This document shows positions 1 to 10,690 of a stretch of 64,000 nt of DNA, piece after piece. The DNA lies in assembly GCA_020631735.1 (NCBI GenBank), contig CM036191.1, forward strand, positions 37,865,335 through 37,929,334. The letters run 5' to 3'. Under the pieces are notes generated by a model. The model was not told where the DNA came from. It did no database searches and worked only from the letters and a program-made list of their open reading frames with translations. This stretch comes from Saccharum officinarum (lineage: Eukaryota; Streptophyta; Magnoliopsida; Poales; Poaceae). Positions within the stretch are counted from its first letter, which is position 1, and each line of letters starts with the position of its first letter. Made by a program: the position numbers and the translations under genes.

Positions 1-48
1 CCAATGCTGTAAGGGTCATGCCATCTCATGGCTAACATCCTACGCATG

Positions 49-316
49 GGGGCTATAGTCTAGCAAACAAAGTGCATAACATGCCGAGCAATTCATAAAA
101 GGGAAAATAACATCAAGGAAGGAAGGCAACAACCCTTAAAACTGCTTTAAGTACTTTTATGACACATGTTCTATGCAATGTGCTTTGTTGGCAGCGACGA
201 CCCACGCCGCAAACCCAACGCTACACGGGCTGCATCTCGACGGTTAGCACAGGGGCTACAGTCTCGTCGACAAAGTGCATAACACAATGAATATAGTTCA
301 TAAAGGGAAATTAACA
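49..316 (+). repeat. diverged ~203-bp direct repeat
   Basis: A block of about 66 bases starting at 49 (GGGGCTATAGTC, then CAAAGTGCATAACA and AAAGGGAAAATAACA) recurs in diverged form from 252 (GGGGCTACAGTC, CAAAGTGCATAACA, AAAGGGAAATTAACA). Both copies begin with the polypurine-like GGGGCTA word found upstream of Tat LTRs. They look like old tandem units of the element's 3' region. Confidence 0.5.
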
Positions 317-1138
317 CTGGCTTTACTGCATGCCTATCTTATTCAACCCGAATAAATACTCACTGATCTTGTTCTCATGTTTTAAGATGCATAGGGACAA
401 ATCAACTCAACAACAACCACCAAGTGGTCCAACACTTGCTGGTGAAACCGGGCCCCTCTAGCAAGGCGTAGCCCACCAAATCGGTAAGGCGCTCTCGGCA
501 GATCCAACTCGGAACCATTAAACCGACCCTACCATTGAAGAGTGAGGGGGATACTTGGGAGGGTCACCAGATGATCCTAAAACTGTCGGCACTCGATTGC
601 TATGTAAATCTCCCAAATGTTCGAACGAGCTCGGAGTACCTTATTTCGGCGGATGTGTGCCCCTATGTGGGAAACCGGAAAAATGGTTGGCCAAGGGTTG
701 TAACCAAAGTACGAGCTCCCAGAATCTAGAAAAAGAGTTTTATGACGTGCCCATGATGGTCAGGCTCTGTCCTGTCGCTTCCGGAAGCAGACATTCACTT
801 GTTCTACCCGTTATCAGCTCGATTAGTAGCATATGCTAAAGCCCCAGAGGCTCATGCGTTCGATATTCGCTATAAGTGATCCCTAGGCATTAGGGTCACT
901 GGCTCCAGGAGCCTCAATGCCCACTCGGTTAGTATGTTTTCGGTATGACCACTAGCATAAGACCCATTGGGTCAGGTGGGGGCCCGAAAATGCAAGAATG
1001 GTTCGGCTGGACGAAAACATCAAGCACCGAAGATTCAAACTGAATCAAGAAACAGGTAACAGTTACATATTTCACTTAAGATAATCTTTACTGATAATTT
1101 GTATTGCAGGAATATACAAAGGCTCCGTCGTTGTGATG

Positions 1139-1735
1139 TCTCCAGCTACGTGGACACGCCACCTCTGGGCACTCCGTCGGCAACAACCCTCAGGTACTCT
1201 CTCGGGGGCTACCTCTAGCCTGTCACGCCGCCACTGGCTACATCGACAACAGCGAGTCAGCCATGCTGCCTCCAGCTACGTTGACACGCCACCTCTAGGC
1301 ACTCTGCCAGCAACAACCATCGGGTACTCCCTTGGGGGATACCTCGAGCCGGTCACACCACCGCTGGCTACGTCGACAACAGCGAGTTAGCTGTGCTGCC
1401 TCCAGCTATGTTGACATGCCGCCTTAGGGCACTCCGCCGTTAATGACCCTCGGGTACTCCCTCGGGGGCAACCTCGAGCCGGTCACGCCGCCTCAGGCTA
1501 TGTCATTGTGCTACCTCCAGCTATGTCGACATGCTGCCTCCGGGCACTCTGTCGGCAACAACCCTCAGGTACTCCCTCAGGGGTTACCTCGAGCCGGTCA
1601 TGCAGCCGCTGGCTATGACATCGTGCTGCCTCCAGCTCCGACGACATGCCGCCTCCAGGCACTACGCCGGTAACAACCCTCGGGTGCTCCTTCGGGGGCC
1701 ACTTCGAGTTGTTCACGCCGCCACCATCAATGGTG
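1139..1735 (+). repeat. tandem array, five units of 130/115 bp
   Basis: Five consecutive units begin with CTCCAGCT followed by a GACACGCC/GACATGCC word. The shared TCCAG lies at 1141, 1271, 1401, 1516 and 1631. The first two intervals are 130 bp and the next two are 115 bp, because later units lack a CGACAACAGCGAG-type segment. Each unit contains CTCGGGGGC or a close variant and CTCGAGCCGGTCA. This is a minisatellite inside the Tat-like 3' region. Confidence 0.85.
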
Positions 1736-2403
1736 ACACGCCACCTCCATCATCAGAAATGGCCGCTCGAATATACCTTCAGCAGGTCATCTCGAGCCCG
1801 TCAAGTCATTATCAACTTCATCATCAACCTTTACCTTTCGAGTTGCTTACGACAGGCTACCTCGATCCGGTCACACCGTCTCCAAATACATCTTTGACCA
1901 CGACTGTTCGAGCGAACATCGTCAAGCTCTACCTGAATTCTCTTTCTCCAGGCTACCAGTGCGGTGGCCCAGGCGGGTCACAAGTGCAACAGTATGGGTG
2001 GAGGGAACGAGGCGGTTCGGACTCCCTGTCTTGCTAATTCCTTCTTCAAATAGTACTCAATGACGCACAACAACTAAAGCCTGCATGCCGTATTCGAACA
2101 TGTTGGGAGCCAAGTTCTCGATAACACGGTGTCACCACCTAAATAAGGCGTTAACAATGCCCTAGAAACCACGTTTCCAAATATGCGGTGTTACCACCCG
2201 AATAAGCCTCTCGGTACCCGAGAAAGGTCCTCGGCACCCGAGTATCAGTCCTCAACACTTGAGGGCATTAAATTGCGCCGCTCAGGACCACGGAACCCAA
2301 GAAGAAGCTCGTTGGTACTCACAGTACCGAAAGTTATAGGGGGTCTGCAACACCCGAATGCTAAGCTATCTACTAGCTCATCATTAAGTCCTACGGGAGC
2401 TAC

Positions 2404-2901
2404 TATCGAATATATGGGCTAGAGGTACCCGCACCGCCCGTATATCTGACCTCATCCTGCTATCAGGCCAGAAGCCGTCAAGGAGGAGGCCCACGAAGGC
2501 CAAGGCAGTCAATCAGCTTAAAGATCAAGGCACGTCGGGGACATCTAAAATAGGCGTATCTGGACGATAGCGTAGGATCAATCTGTTGCGCATTTTGTGT
2601 AACAAACTAGGAATCTAATCTGCTAGGCCGATCGCTCTCATTGTAGCCCTACCCCTCTGCCTATATAAAGGAGGGTAGGGACCTCGCGATCGGGACCTAG
2701 ATCCATTGAATCCATCTCATTCATTCCATCTACCTTGTAGCTAGGAGCAACAGCCCCAGTAACTGAGCATACGAATACAAGAGCAGCAGCACCACCCCGA
2801 CTGGACTAGGGTTTTACGCGCCACCGTGGCCTGAACTAGCATAAATCTTTGTGTCTAAATTGCTACCATTTGTTCCTCTAACGCGATCTAGTTGCTAGAC
2901 A
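2404..2901 (+). mobile_element. LTR of a Tat-like Ty3/Gypsy element
   Basis: The sequence GGGAGCTAC directly before 2404 matches the polypurine-tract end GGGGGCTAC that precedes the LTR at 21833. The first bases (TATCG, then a later GGTACCCGCA) align with that LTR's TGTCG and GGTACCCACA, so the initial TG has probably mutated to TA. A TATA box (TATATAAAG) is at 2662-2670. The LTR appears to end in CTAGACA at 2901, making TGTC/GACA-type ends. The exact right edge is inferred. It would be the 3' LTR of the element at 1-2403. Confidence 0.5.
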
Positions 2902-2915
2902 TTGCCAGAGCTAAA

Positions 2916-3155
2916 TCATCCGACGGTGCTGCACTTCTTTGACGCTCTGGTCAATACAACCGAAGAGCTCTTCTTCTTTGAGGCCTTAGTTTTTGCTACA
3001 TCATTGGTCACCATGCTAGTTGAATTGCTGTCCTCCTGCTCACTAGCTGCCTTCCTAGCATGTGTACACTCAAATTCCTTCCTAATAAGCTGCTTAGTAA
3101 CGTTACTCTTCCTGGATGAGGCGTCCCTTCCATGTGGAGGTTGGCACAGGCTCAT
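2916..3155 (-). pseudogene. FAR1/FHY3-like DNA-binding domain fragment
   Basis: The minus-strand frame encodes about 79 residues resembling the FAR1 N-terminal zinc-finger region of grass FAR1-related proteins. It has a basic start (SSRKSNVTKQLIRKEFEC), a Cys in the KEFEC position, and then a Ser/Lys-rich linker. FAR1 domains descend from Mutator-like transposases and act as nuclear transcription factors when intact. Here only the front of the domain is present; there is no second Cys/His pair, MULE or SWIM domain. It abuts the LTR at 2404-2901, so it may be a gene fragment or transposase piece. Assignment is by motif memory and is uncertain. Confidence 0.35.
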
Positions 3156-3159
3156 GGCA

Positions 3160-4025
3160 TGCTCGGCGTGCGCGGGTGTGATGGTGACCCATAGCTGCAG
3201 CGCACTCGTGCTTCTACTGACGCGAGGCGGCTTGCTGCTGTGCTATCGATGGAAATCGCGGCAGCATGCAGTGGCTTCAGCAGGAAAGAGGACCGGGCAT
3301 GAAGAAGACGGCATCCATGCGTTCTAGAGTTGACGCGGCTCGTGGAGGCGGTGCTCGGATATTTCCCGGCCATAGAGATTTTTACCGGCATCCATTGCAG
3401 AGCCACAGTGCATGGCAGGCAGCAGCGGCGCTTCTTCCTCCACACGCATACGCGTGCGCTAGCAGTCTGAGCTGGGGGTGCTGTGCGTGCTGTTGTCTTC
3501 GGGGAGAAGAACGACACGCACGTGTTGCTGCTGTGGCGTTGAAGAGAGTAGGGAAAGGCGAGCTGGTGCCAGCAGGAAGACAACGTGAAATGCGGCTCAC
3601 GCGAGACACGGTCACTACCTGAGCCCATCCGGCGTACGTGAACAGAGGAGGAGAAACTAGCCCAAAATAATTTTGTACCTTCACGTGACGGCTTTTGAAA
3701 TTTCCTAGAAAATCATGGAGAGTGTTACCAAAGGTTTTCATATGAATTCAAGAAAGAAAATGGGGTTGGGGATTCATGGAAAATAATGAGATTGGAAGTA
3801 CAAGGAAAATATTTTGGCGCCGCAAATAAATTCTAGAAAAGCAAACAGGCAACACACAAACACTCAGAATGCATATGGTCAATTTTGTAATGCAGGGTTC
3901 TTGGAAAAACATTTTCTAAAATGGTTTCACTGGAAATAAACCAATCAAGTTTTAATTTGTTGTAGAATTTGAAAAAGTTCAAATTTTTAGTGATTTTTAA
4001 CATGGTCAAAAACATAGGGTGTTAC
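3160..4025 (-). mobile_element. LTR fragment, chromovirus (Tekay/Del)-type, minus strand
   Basis: Read on the minus strand, the segment starts at 4025 with TGTAACACCCTATG, the usual beginning of Tekay/Del LTRs in grasses. It continues as an AT-rich stretch and then a GC-rich stretch. The right edge (GGTGTTACA on the plus strand) is clear. No matching far end or target duplication was found, so the inner limit at about 3160 is approximate. The open frames inside have no recognisable motif. Confidence 0.4.
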
Positions 4026-4060
4026 AGTTGGGTAGAGTGTCAAGTGGGTTCCTGAGATGG

Positions 4061-6063
4061 TTAGGTTTTTGGAATCCACACTTGTTTCTGAGGTGGGGCT
4101 TTTGGAGGTTCATCAAAAACACCATCCTGGATGGTAGGCGGAGTTGGCTTAGGTGGAGTGATTTTGGTCAATTTGAGAGTAGTGGAAGGTTTCTCGCTTG
4201 GTTTGAAGCCACTGCACTCACCAACCTTGCCATAGAGATTTTCGCCCTTCTCACCTAAAGCAAAGCCTACTCCCGGTCCACCAATTCCCCTCCTGAATTG
4301 GTTAACCATCATGCCCAACTACGGCTCACTGCAAGACACCCAACTCAAGATGGTTTGGAGGTATGTGTTTTCTTCCTCGGTTCTTATCTTGTCGTGTCTG
4401 CAAGACTCAAGCTCTAACTCCAAGGCCGCAAAGCACACACTTAGCAACACCAGTGCTATCTGAACTAGCCTTCTCAAGCAAAGAGATCTTAGCAACCTTC
4501 TCTGCAAGCCCGAGCAGGACTTGCACGCACCCAACAAGACAGGCCTAGCCTTCACCTCCTCAAGCTCATCTAACAGAGAGGCATTATTGGTTTGCAAGGT
4601 TGCAAAGTTTGAAATGTGAATCGCACAAGAATCACATTCAGCCTCATCAGACACCACCACAGCAAACATAGCAAACTCTAGCTCCTTAAGTGCAACCTCT
4701 AGCTTGTCCTTATACTCTTTCCTATCATGAGCAGTGCGCTTAAGCAACTTATCTTGGCTAAGGAGAGCAGCATTCAAAGTATTAATCTCAGCGGCGAGCT
4801 CGTCGTCGAAAAGTGATACCTGAGAGGTACAGTCGTCGTCATTGAGTGCATCGCCCTTGCCGCTCCCTGCCTTGTTACCAAGCGCCATGGTGCAGAAGCC
4901 TCCATGGGTGGGGTCGGCAAAGAAACAGAGCCCGTTCAGCTTCTCCTCGACCTTCCTCTCGGACTCGTTATCGCTCGAAGAGGAAGAAGCATGCTCGTCG
5001 CTGGAGTCGATGTCGAGGTCACTGAGGGAAGGCGTGCTCCTGGGCCTTGGCTTTCTTGAGGTATTTCTTCTTGATCGCTTCCTTGTTGAACCTTCCCTTG
5101 GACTTGTGCTTGCCAGATTGTACTCGCGCTTGTCCTTGTGCTTGCCGGCGTCATTCTTGCCGGAGGAGTGCTTGTTCTTCTTGGGGCAGTTTGCAACGAA
5201 GTGGTCGGGGTGTCCACAGCCAAAGCAGCCCTCCTTTTGACCACCACGCGGTTGTTGTGGAACCACGAGAACTGGCTGATGATTAGTGCTAGCTCGCCAT
5301 CCCTAAGTGCCTCCATTTGCTTCTCTGTGACAGAGACCAAAGAAGATAAAACAAAGGAAGCTTGTGAAGGGTTAGCCAAAGAACCCCCAGTACCTGAGAC
5401 TAAAGCCATAGTCGGTGCAGAAGGATTCTCGATCTTTGCTCGAGTATGGTGGTCAATCTCGGCGGACTTAAGCTTGCTGAAAAGCTCATCCATGGTGAAT
5501 GTCTCGTAGTTGGGTTACTCAATGATAGCGGAGACCTTTACATCCCAAACCCTCCGATCTAGGGTGTGTAGTAACTTGAGATCCCTCTCGTGATTGTGAT
5601 AGGGTAGCTATGGCTTATTTGCCCGCATCTTGTTCACAATTGACTGGAAGCGAGAGAACATAGAATCGACAGACTCTCCAGTTAACTAAACAAAGTTCAC
5701 GTACTCACGTCGATACATCTCAAAGAGTCTAGTCTTGACCTAGGAAGTCCCCTTATGATACCTTTGAAGGGTCAGCCAGATCTCACGAGCCGTATCAAGG
5801 TGAGACACCGACTCAAACTCAGAAAGCGAAAGGCAAGAGAAGATAGCATTACAGGCCTTGCTATTTGCTTCGTGCTGGTCAATCTGCTCCTGACCAATCT
5901 GAGCAGCAAGCACTACATAATCTGGATCCTCACAAATCTCCCAAACCCACGAGCCTATGCTCCGGAGATATGTAGACATGCAGATCTTCCAGTACAGGTA
6001 GTTTGTTCCATCGAAGAACGGTGGCTTGCTTGAACCACACTCCATGTCGCCTTCATGGATCAA
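4061..6063 (-). pseudogene. Ty1/Copia gag (degenerate)
   Basis: This is a Copia capsid/nucleocapsid coding region read right to left. The N-terminal part (6063-5740) has the gag_2/UBN2 signature PPFFDGTNYLYWK, followed by EIWLTLQRYHKG. The middle (5493 downward) continues in another frame. From 5266 comes a CCHC zinc knuckle, CFGCGHPDHFVANC, then a Lys/Ser/Asp-rich stretch and a coiled-coil-like tail. The frame changes at least twice and stops before any protease, so it is not functional. A primer-binding site and LTR lie just upstream (plus coordinates above 6095). It probably ends where the LTR piece at 4025 begins. Confidence 0.8.
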
Positions 6064-6094
6064 GAACCGATTAAGGTGGAATGATCCTTAACCA

Positions 6095-6108
6095 GCTCCG
6101 ATATCAAT
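6095..6108 (-). promoter_or_regulatory. Copia primer-binding site (initiator tRNA-Met type)
   Basis: On the minus strand the bases read TTGATATCGGAGC, close to the common plant Copia PBS TTGGTATCAGAGC complementary to the 3' end of initiator tRNA-Met. It lies between the LTR edge at 6109 and the gag start at 6063, the position expected for first-strand priming. Two transitions have degraded it. Confidence 0.7.
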
Positions 6109-7935
6109 TGAAGGACCAAAAACGGCGACCAGAGAGGATGAATAGGAGCCATAAATTTTCTTTTGAAAAATTCTACCGTAGTCCCAAATTCTACCCCAAG
6201 AAGCAAACACATGCTATGACGAGCAATCCATGAGCCACCTGGTGGCTAGGTGTCTCCGGCGATGACCGTGAGACGTAGTGGGATTCTCAAGAACACACGA
6301 AACCGAGCACACAAAGGAACAAGGAGAGCCAGGAAGACTGGAGAATGGCAGACTATCTGGGGTGGTACACCGGACAGTCTGGAGGCAAGAACTGAGAAGA
6401 TAGATTGAGTAAAATAGAACTAGACGTGCCTAAAAACTTGGACGGCGGACTGGCCGCGGTTTGCATCGGATTGTCTGCTGGCCAAAAACCTGAAACTGGA
6501 CCAAGAGAGAAGAATATGTTTGCGACCAAACCAGTGGCGCTGGACTGTCCACGCCTCACATGCGTACTATCCATGGGTCGCGAGGTGCCTAGGCACGAGC
6601 AATACACTATCCGCGAGTCGGGGATCAGACCAAGAATAGCTACACGAAAATCACCTAAGACCAAAAATCACCCGATTTGTTGCCAAATCAAAACCATCTT
6701 CCACCAAATTTGGACCAGATGTACATAAGGAAGATAGTGGGCTATCCCTAAAAGATCATCGCCCGAAACTTGGCCACTCGACAGGAATTTTAGATCGCGC
6801 GAAGAACACCGATTTTTCTCCAAAAAATGAAATTCGACCCAAATCTTTGTGGTTGTGTGGATTCAAGCCAATTCACTCATAGAGTAGGATCAATACACGT
6901 GCTTGCATGATTTGGACCGAACAAAATTACCCCAAAAGCTCAGATCGAAGAGATCGAACAAAAGCAAGAGAAGGGGATACCGGGAGAGGAAGAACACAAG
7001 AACGGAAATCACAAGACACAAACTCAAATCTTAAATCCTGGAGGACAAGAGGAGGTAAGGGCCTCCATTCCCACAAATCAAAAGGATTACAAGATACGGT
7101 TTACATAGATGGAGTGGCTAGTTCATCTGTGGACCTCTATAGCAAAGGACTAGAGAAAGAGGGGAGTCCTAAGAATGAAATGCTGGAGAGATAAGACTGA
7201 TTGAGGTAGCCCCTCTCCTATTTGTAGTGGCTATTACACATTCCCAATACGACCCTAAGTAATTAGAGCAAACCACCTAACCCAAGGGGTATTATGGTCC
7301 AACTCGGAGATCCGTTGATCCGACGGCCACGCGCCTTTCATGACTTAGCTTCACCTCGACGCAAGCCTCGTGATGATGCCACGTGCCACCTCCAATTCCT
7401 ACTAGAACCACACCCGAGTTTTGAGACCCAAACCCAGAAACCATCCACTGGTGGTTTTGAGGCTCAACCCGCCAAACCGCTCGTGGGTAACGTACTCCAT
7501 ATGCTCGCCCCATGAACTCGACATGTGCCATTGTCGTCCTCGATTGCTTGGCCGTCAAGTCCTCAAGCGCCTCTGCTTGACTTGCCCATCCGCCATCTTA
7601 ACTTGGTCAACACGGTCCATCTCCCATGTACTCTTGCACTTGTCGATGACCCCAGGTGTCAACCACCCACGGTCGGTCACCTGGCTTCTCTGGTCCCTTG
7701 GTCTAAGTCCCAGCATCCATCTCTCACCGTTCCCAGTCCATCGCCATGGACCCGCTTAACCTTCACCTTCGCCGCCGACCACCGTCTCTGAGCTCCACAC
7801 CTACGCACCACAAGCCAAGAGACATGTCGCACAACCTAAACTCATGCCTCAGTTAGTTCAACAACTCAATCCAAGACGCTACTCATGTTGATAATCACTC
7901 ATCACAAATGAACCACATGGACACATATCAACCAT
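6109..7935 (-). mobile_element. Copia LTR region
   Basis: The inner edge is well placed: on the plus strand it begins TGAAGGACCAAAAACGGCGA directly beside the PBS, a familiar grass Copia LTR end. A minus-strand TATA-like CTACAAATAGGAGAGGGG lies near 7213-7232, fitting a U3/R promoter. There is no supported coding sequence. The outer edge is not defined. The segment from about 7300 to 7935 could be the LTR of the gag element or the 3' non-coding tail of the pol at 7990-10690. Confidence 0.45.
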
Positions 7936-7989
7936 GTGTTCTCACCGATCATGAGGACGCCGATGAAGCCACGTTGCTCTAGAAACCAA

Positions 7990-10690
7990 ACCGTCCAAGC
8001 ACCTTTGTCAAGATGTCCACTAGCTGCATCTCCATCGAGGTGTGCTAGAGGGCGATCTTGTTCCCATCGATACACTCTCAGATGGAATGAAATCGGGTAT
8101 CAGTGTGCTTACTCCAATCATGGAAGACAGGGTTTTTGCTGAGGGTGATGGTAGACTGGTTGTCTACCTTGAGCATTGGGGCTCAATACTCAATGCTGAG
8201 GGCGTCGCCGATGAGCTGAGCAAGCCATACGCCTTGGTAGGAAGCCGTAGCCGCCACAATGTACTCCGCCTTGCAAGATGACAATGCCACCGCCTTCTGC
8301 TTCGTCAATTGCCAGGTGATGGGGTTGCCTCCGAGGAAGAAGATGATACTTTTGGTACTCTTCCACGTGTCGACGTCGCCCGCCATGTCGGCTTCGCTGA
8401 ATCCAACTAGTAGAGCTCGTCCTTCCTCCCCCTTGGCGTAGTGCAGACCATAATCGCGTGTGCCCACCACATACCATAGCATGCGCTTGACCGCCATGAG
8501 GTGGTCATCAAGCAGTTCTTCCATGAATCGGCACAAATAGCCCATGGCATAGGCTAAGTCTGGCCAGGTGTGCACCAGATAGCGCAGGCTTCTGATGATG
8601 TGCCGATAGGTAGTGGCATCCACCACCGGCGTGGTGCTTGTCTTGCTCAACTTCAGGCGGGGCTCCATCGGCGTTGTGCTCGAGTTGCAGTTGCTCAGGC
8701 CGCTTCGCTCCAGCAGCTTACCTGCATAGGTGGACAGACAGAGCATGATGCCGGCCAAGCTCTAATGGACCTCGATGCCGAGGTAGTACGACAGCAGTCC
8801 GAGGTCGCTCATCAAGAACATGCGCTTCATCTCAAGCTTGAACACCGTGATTTCATTGTTGCTGTTGCCGGTGATGATGAGATCATTGACGTAGACGCTA
8901 ACGATCAGCCATGATGCACCCTTGCTTCCCATGTAGATGCATGCTTGGAGCTGCTCCTCTGGAAACCAAGCAATGCCAACGAGGCCCTCGGTGCCTAACG
9001 AAGACCGTACGGCACCTTGCGAAGGCACAGTACCTTCTACTCGCTGCTGCCACCTCTGAACCCCGATGGTTGGATCACATAGACCTCCTCCATCCGATCA
9101 CTATTGAGGAAGGCACTTTTGACGTCCATGTGATGGACTGTCCAGTGCTCATGTGCCACCAACGCCAGGAGCGTGCGCACGGACTCCATCCGTGCCACCG
9201 GGGCAAAGACTCATCGAAGTCGATCCCGGTGCGCTGGATGTAGCCCTTCGCCACCAGTTGCGCCTTGTGCTAAAGAACATTGCCACACACTTGACCTTGA
9301 AGACACACTTGAGCCCGATTGCTGGGTGCCCGGTGGGGAGCGCAGCAAGCTACTAGGTGTTGTTCTCCTCAATGGAGCGCATCTCCTCGTGCATTGCTTG
9401 CCGCCAACATGCCTCGTGCTCTGCTTCACCGAAGGAGGCGGGCTCATCTGCTATGGTGAACATGAGGACATCGTTGAGCACCCTGGGCACTAGCCCTGGT
9501 AGCGAGGCCGGTCCGATGATGGTGTCGATGGCGCAGAATCACAGTGGTGCATTGTCATCGTGATCCGCATCCAAATCCTCATCATACTCTGTAGGGGGCA
9601 TGGCATAGTTGTTCATGCTGGCAGACTGCGACGTCACTGGCGGGGTGGCGACGGGTGGTGTTGCCGGTAGCGCAGGTGTTCCGGCTGGTACATGTGAAAC
9701 CGTTGTTGGGGTTGGCAACTTGGCATCCCTACAGAGCCATCAGACTCGCTGATGACGTACTCGGTGGTGTACTCGATGATGAAGGGCTCATCATCGACGT
9801 GTCCACTGCCATCCTCTGCGCTGCATTCCCACCGCGCTGCTTCGTCGAAGACGACATCGCGCGACACGGCTACACGTCCAATCGCCGAGTTGTAGCAGCG
9901 ATAGCCCCTGGCGCCGGGTTCATAGCCGATTAAGATCATTGGCGTATTGCGGTCGTCCAGCTTCTTGAGGCCAGGCCATGTCGCCTTGATGTGCATAATG
10001 TAGCCAAATGTCCGGAAGTAATGGACGGTGGGGCGTTCACCATGCCACGCCTCATAGGGAGTTTTGCCGTCAAGCATGCGCGTCAGGGCCCGATTGAGTA
10101 TGTGCACGGCGGTGCTCACAGCTTCCCCCAAGAAGTACCCAAGGACACCTTTCGCCTTCATCATGGAACGCACCATGCCGACGATGGTTTCGTTACGGCG
10201 CTCCACCACCCCACTCTGTTGTGGCGAATAGGGGGTGCCGAGCTGCCACTGGAGACCACGCGTAGTGCAGTGCTCCTCAAACTCGACGGAGGTGAACTCC
10301 CCCCGCACGATCGGTCCGGAGAACTTTCAGACGCCTCCCAGACTTGACTTCCACAGTGGCCTGGAAATTCTTGATTGCATTCGCCGCCTGATCCTTGCTC
10401 CATAGCAGATGAAAGCCACATGTACCGACTCATGTAATCAATGAGCAGTAAGAAGTACGCGTTAACGCTGGGAGTCACCGACGCGATTGGGCCGCAAAGA
10501 TTGCCGTGGACGAGGTCGAGGCAGATCTTCGCACGACGTCGTGCCTTGTCAGGGAACGGGGTACGCTTCTGCTTGCCGGTGAGGCAACTATCGCACATCT
10601 GATCGACGTGATCCAGTGGTGGCATCCCGCGTACCACGTCCTTCTGGGCGAGGGAGTGCAATGACTCGAAGCTAATGGTGGAGCCAGAGG
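7990..10690 (-). pseudogene. Ty1/Copia pol remnant (integrase, RT, RNase H)
   Basis: Domains run right to left. A pre-integrase zinc motif is near 10610 (HVDQMCDSCLTGKQKR). The integrase core has DYMSRYMW near 10430, GEFTS and VVERRNE near 10300-10200, then the integrase C-terminus to about 9634. RT is degenerate between about 9440 and 8762, ending with the catalytic block VSVYVNDLIITG. RNase H spans 8758-8183, with WQLTKQKAVALSSCKAEY. The RT catalytic motif has N in place of the first Asp, and the region from 9634 to 9030 carries several frameshifts and stops. The integrase style resembles the Tork lineage. It differs from the neighbouring gag, so the two are probably separate elements. Left of about 8100 only RNase H tail residues are visible. 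Confidence 0.8.

Larger units (their letters stand above)
1..2403 (+). other. Tat-like Gypsy element, 3' non-coding region
   Basis: I see no supported gene here; the short open frames lack family motifs. The stretch sits directly upstream of an LTR, carries tandem repeats, and repeatedly shows the words GGGGGCTAC and CTCGGGGGC. The same words precede the 3' LTR of the better preserved Tat element at 21833. By analogy it is the untranslated region between the antisense gene and the 3' LTR of a Tat-lineage element. The assignment rests on layout and motif similarity, not on protein evidence. Confidence 0.45.

Noticed and set aside
4842..5240. 132-codon plus-strand frame
   Set aside because: Shadow of the minus-strand Copia gag with the CCHC knuckle.
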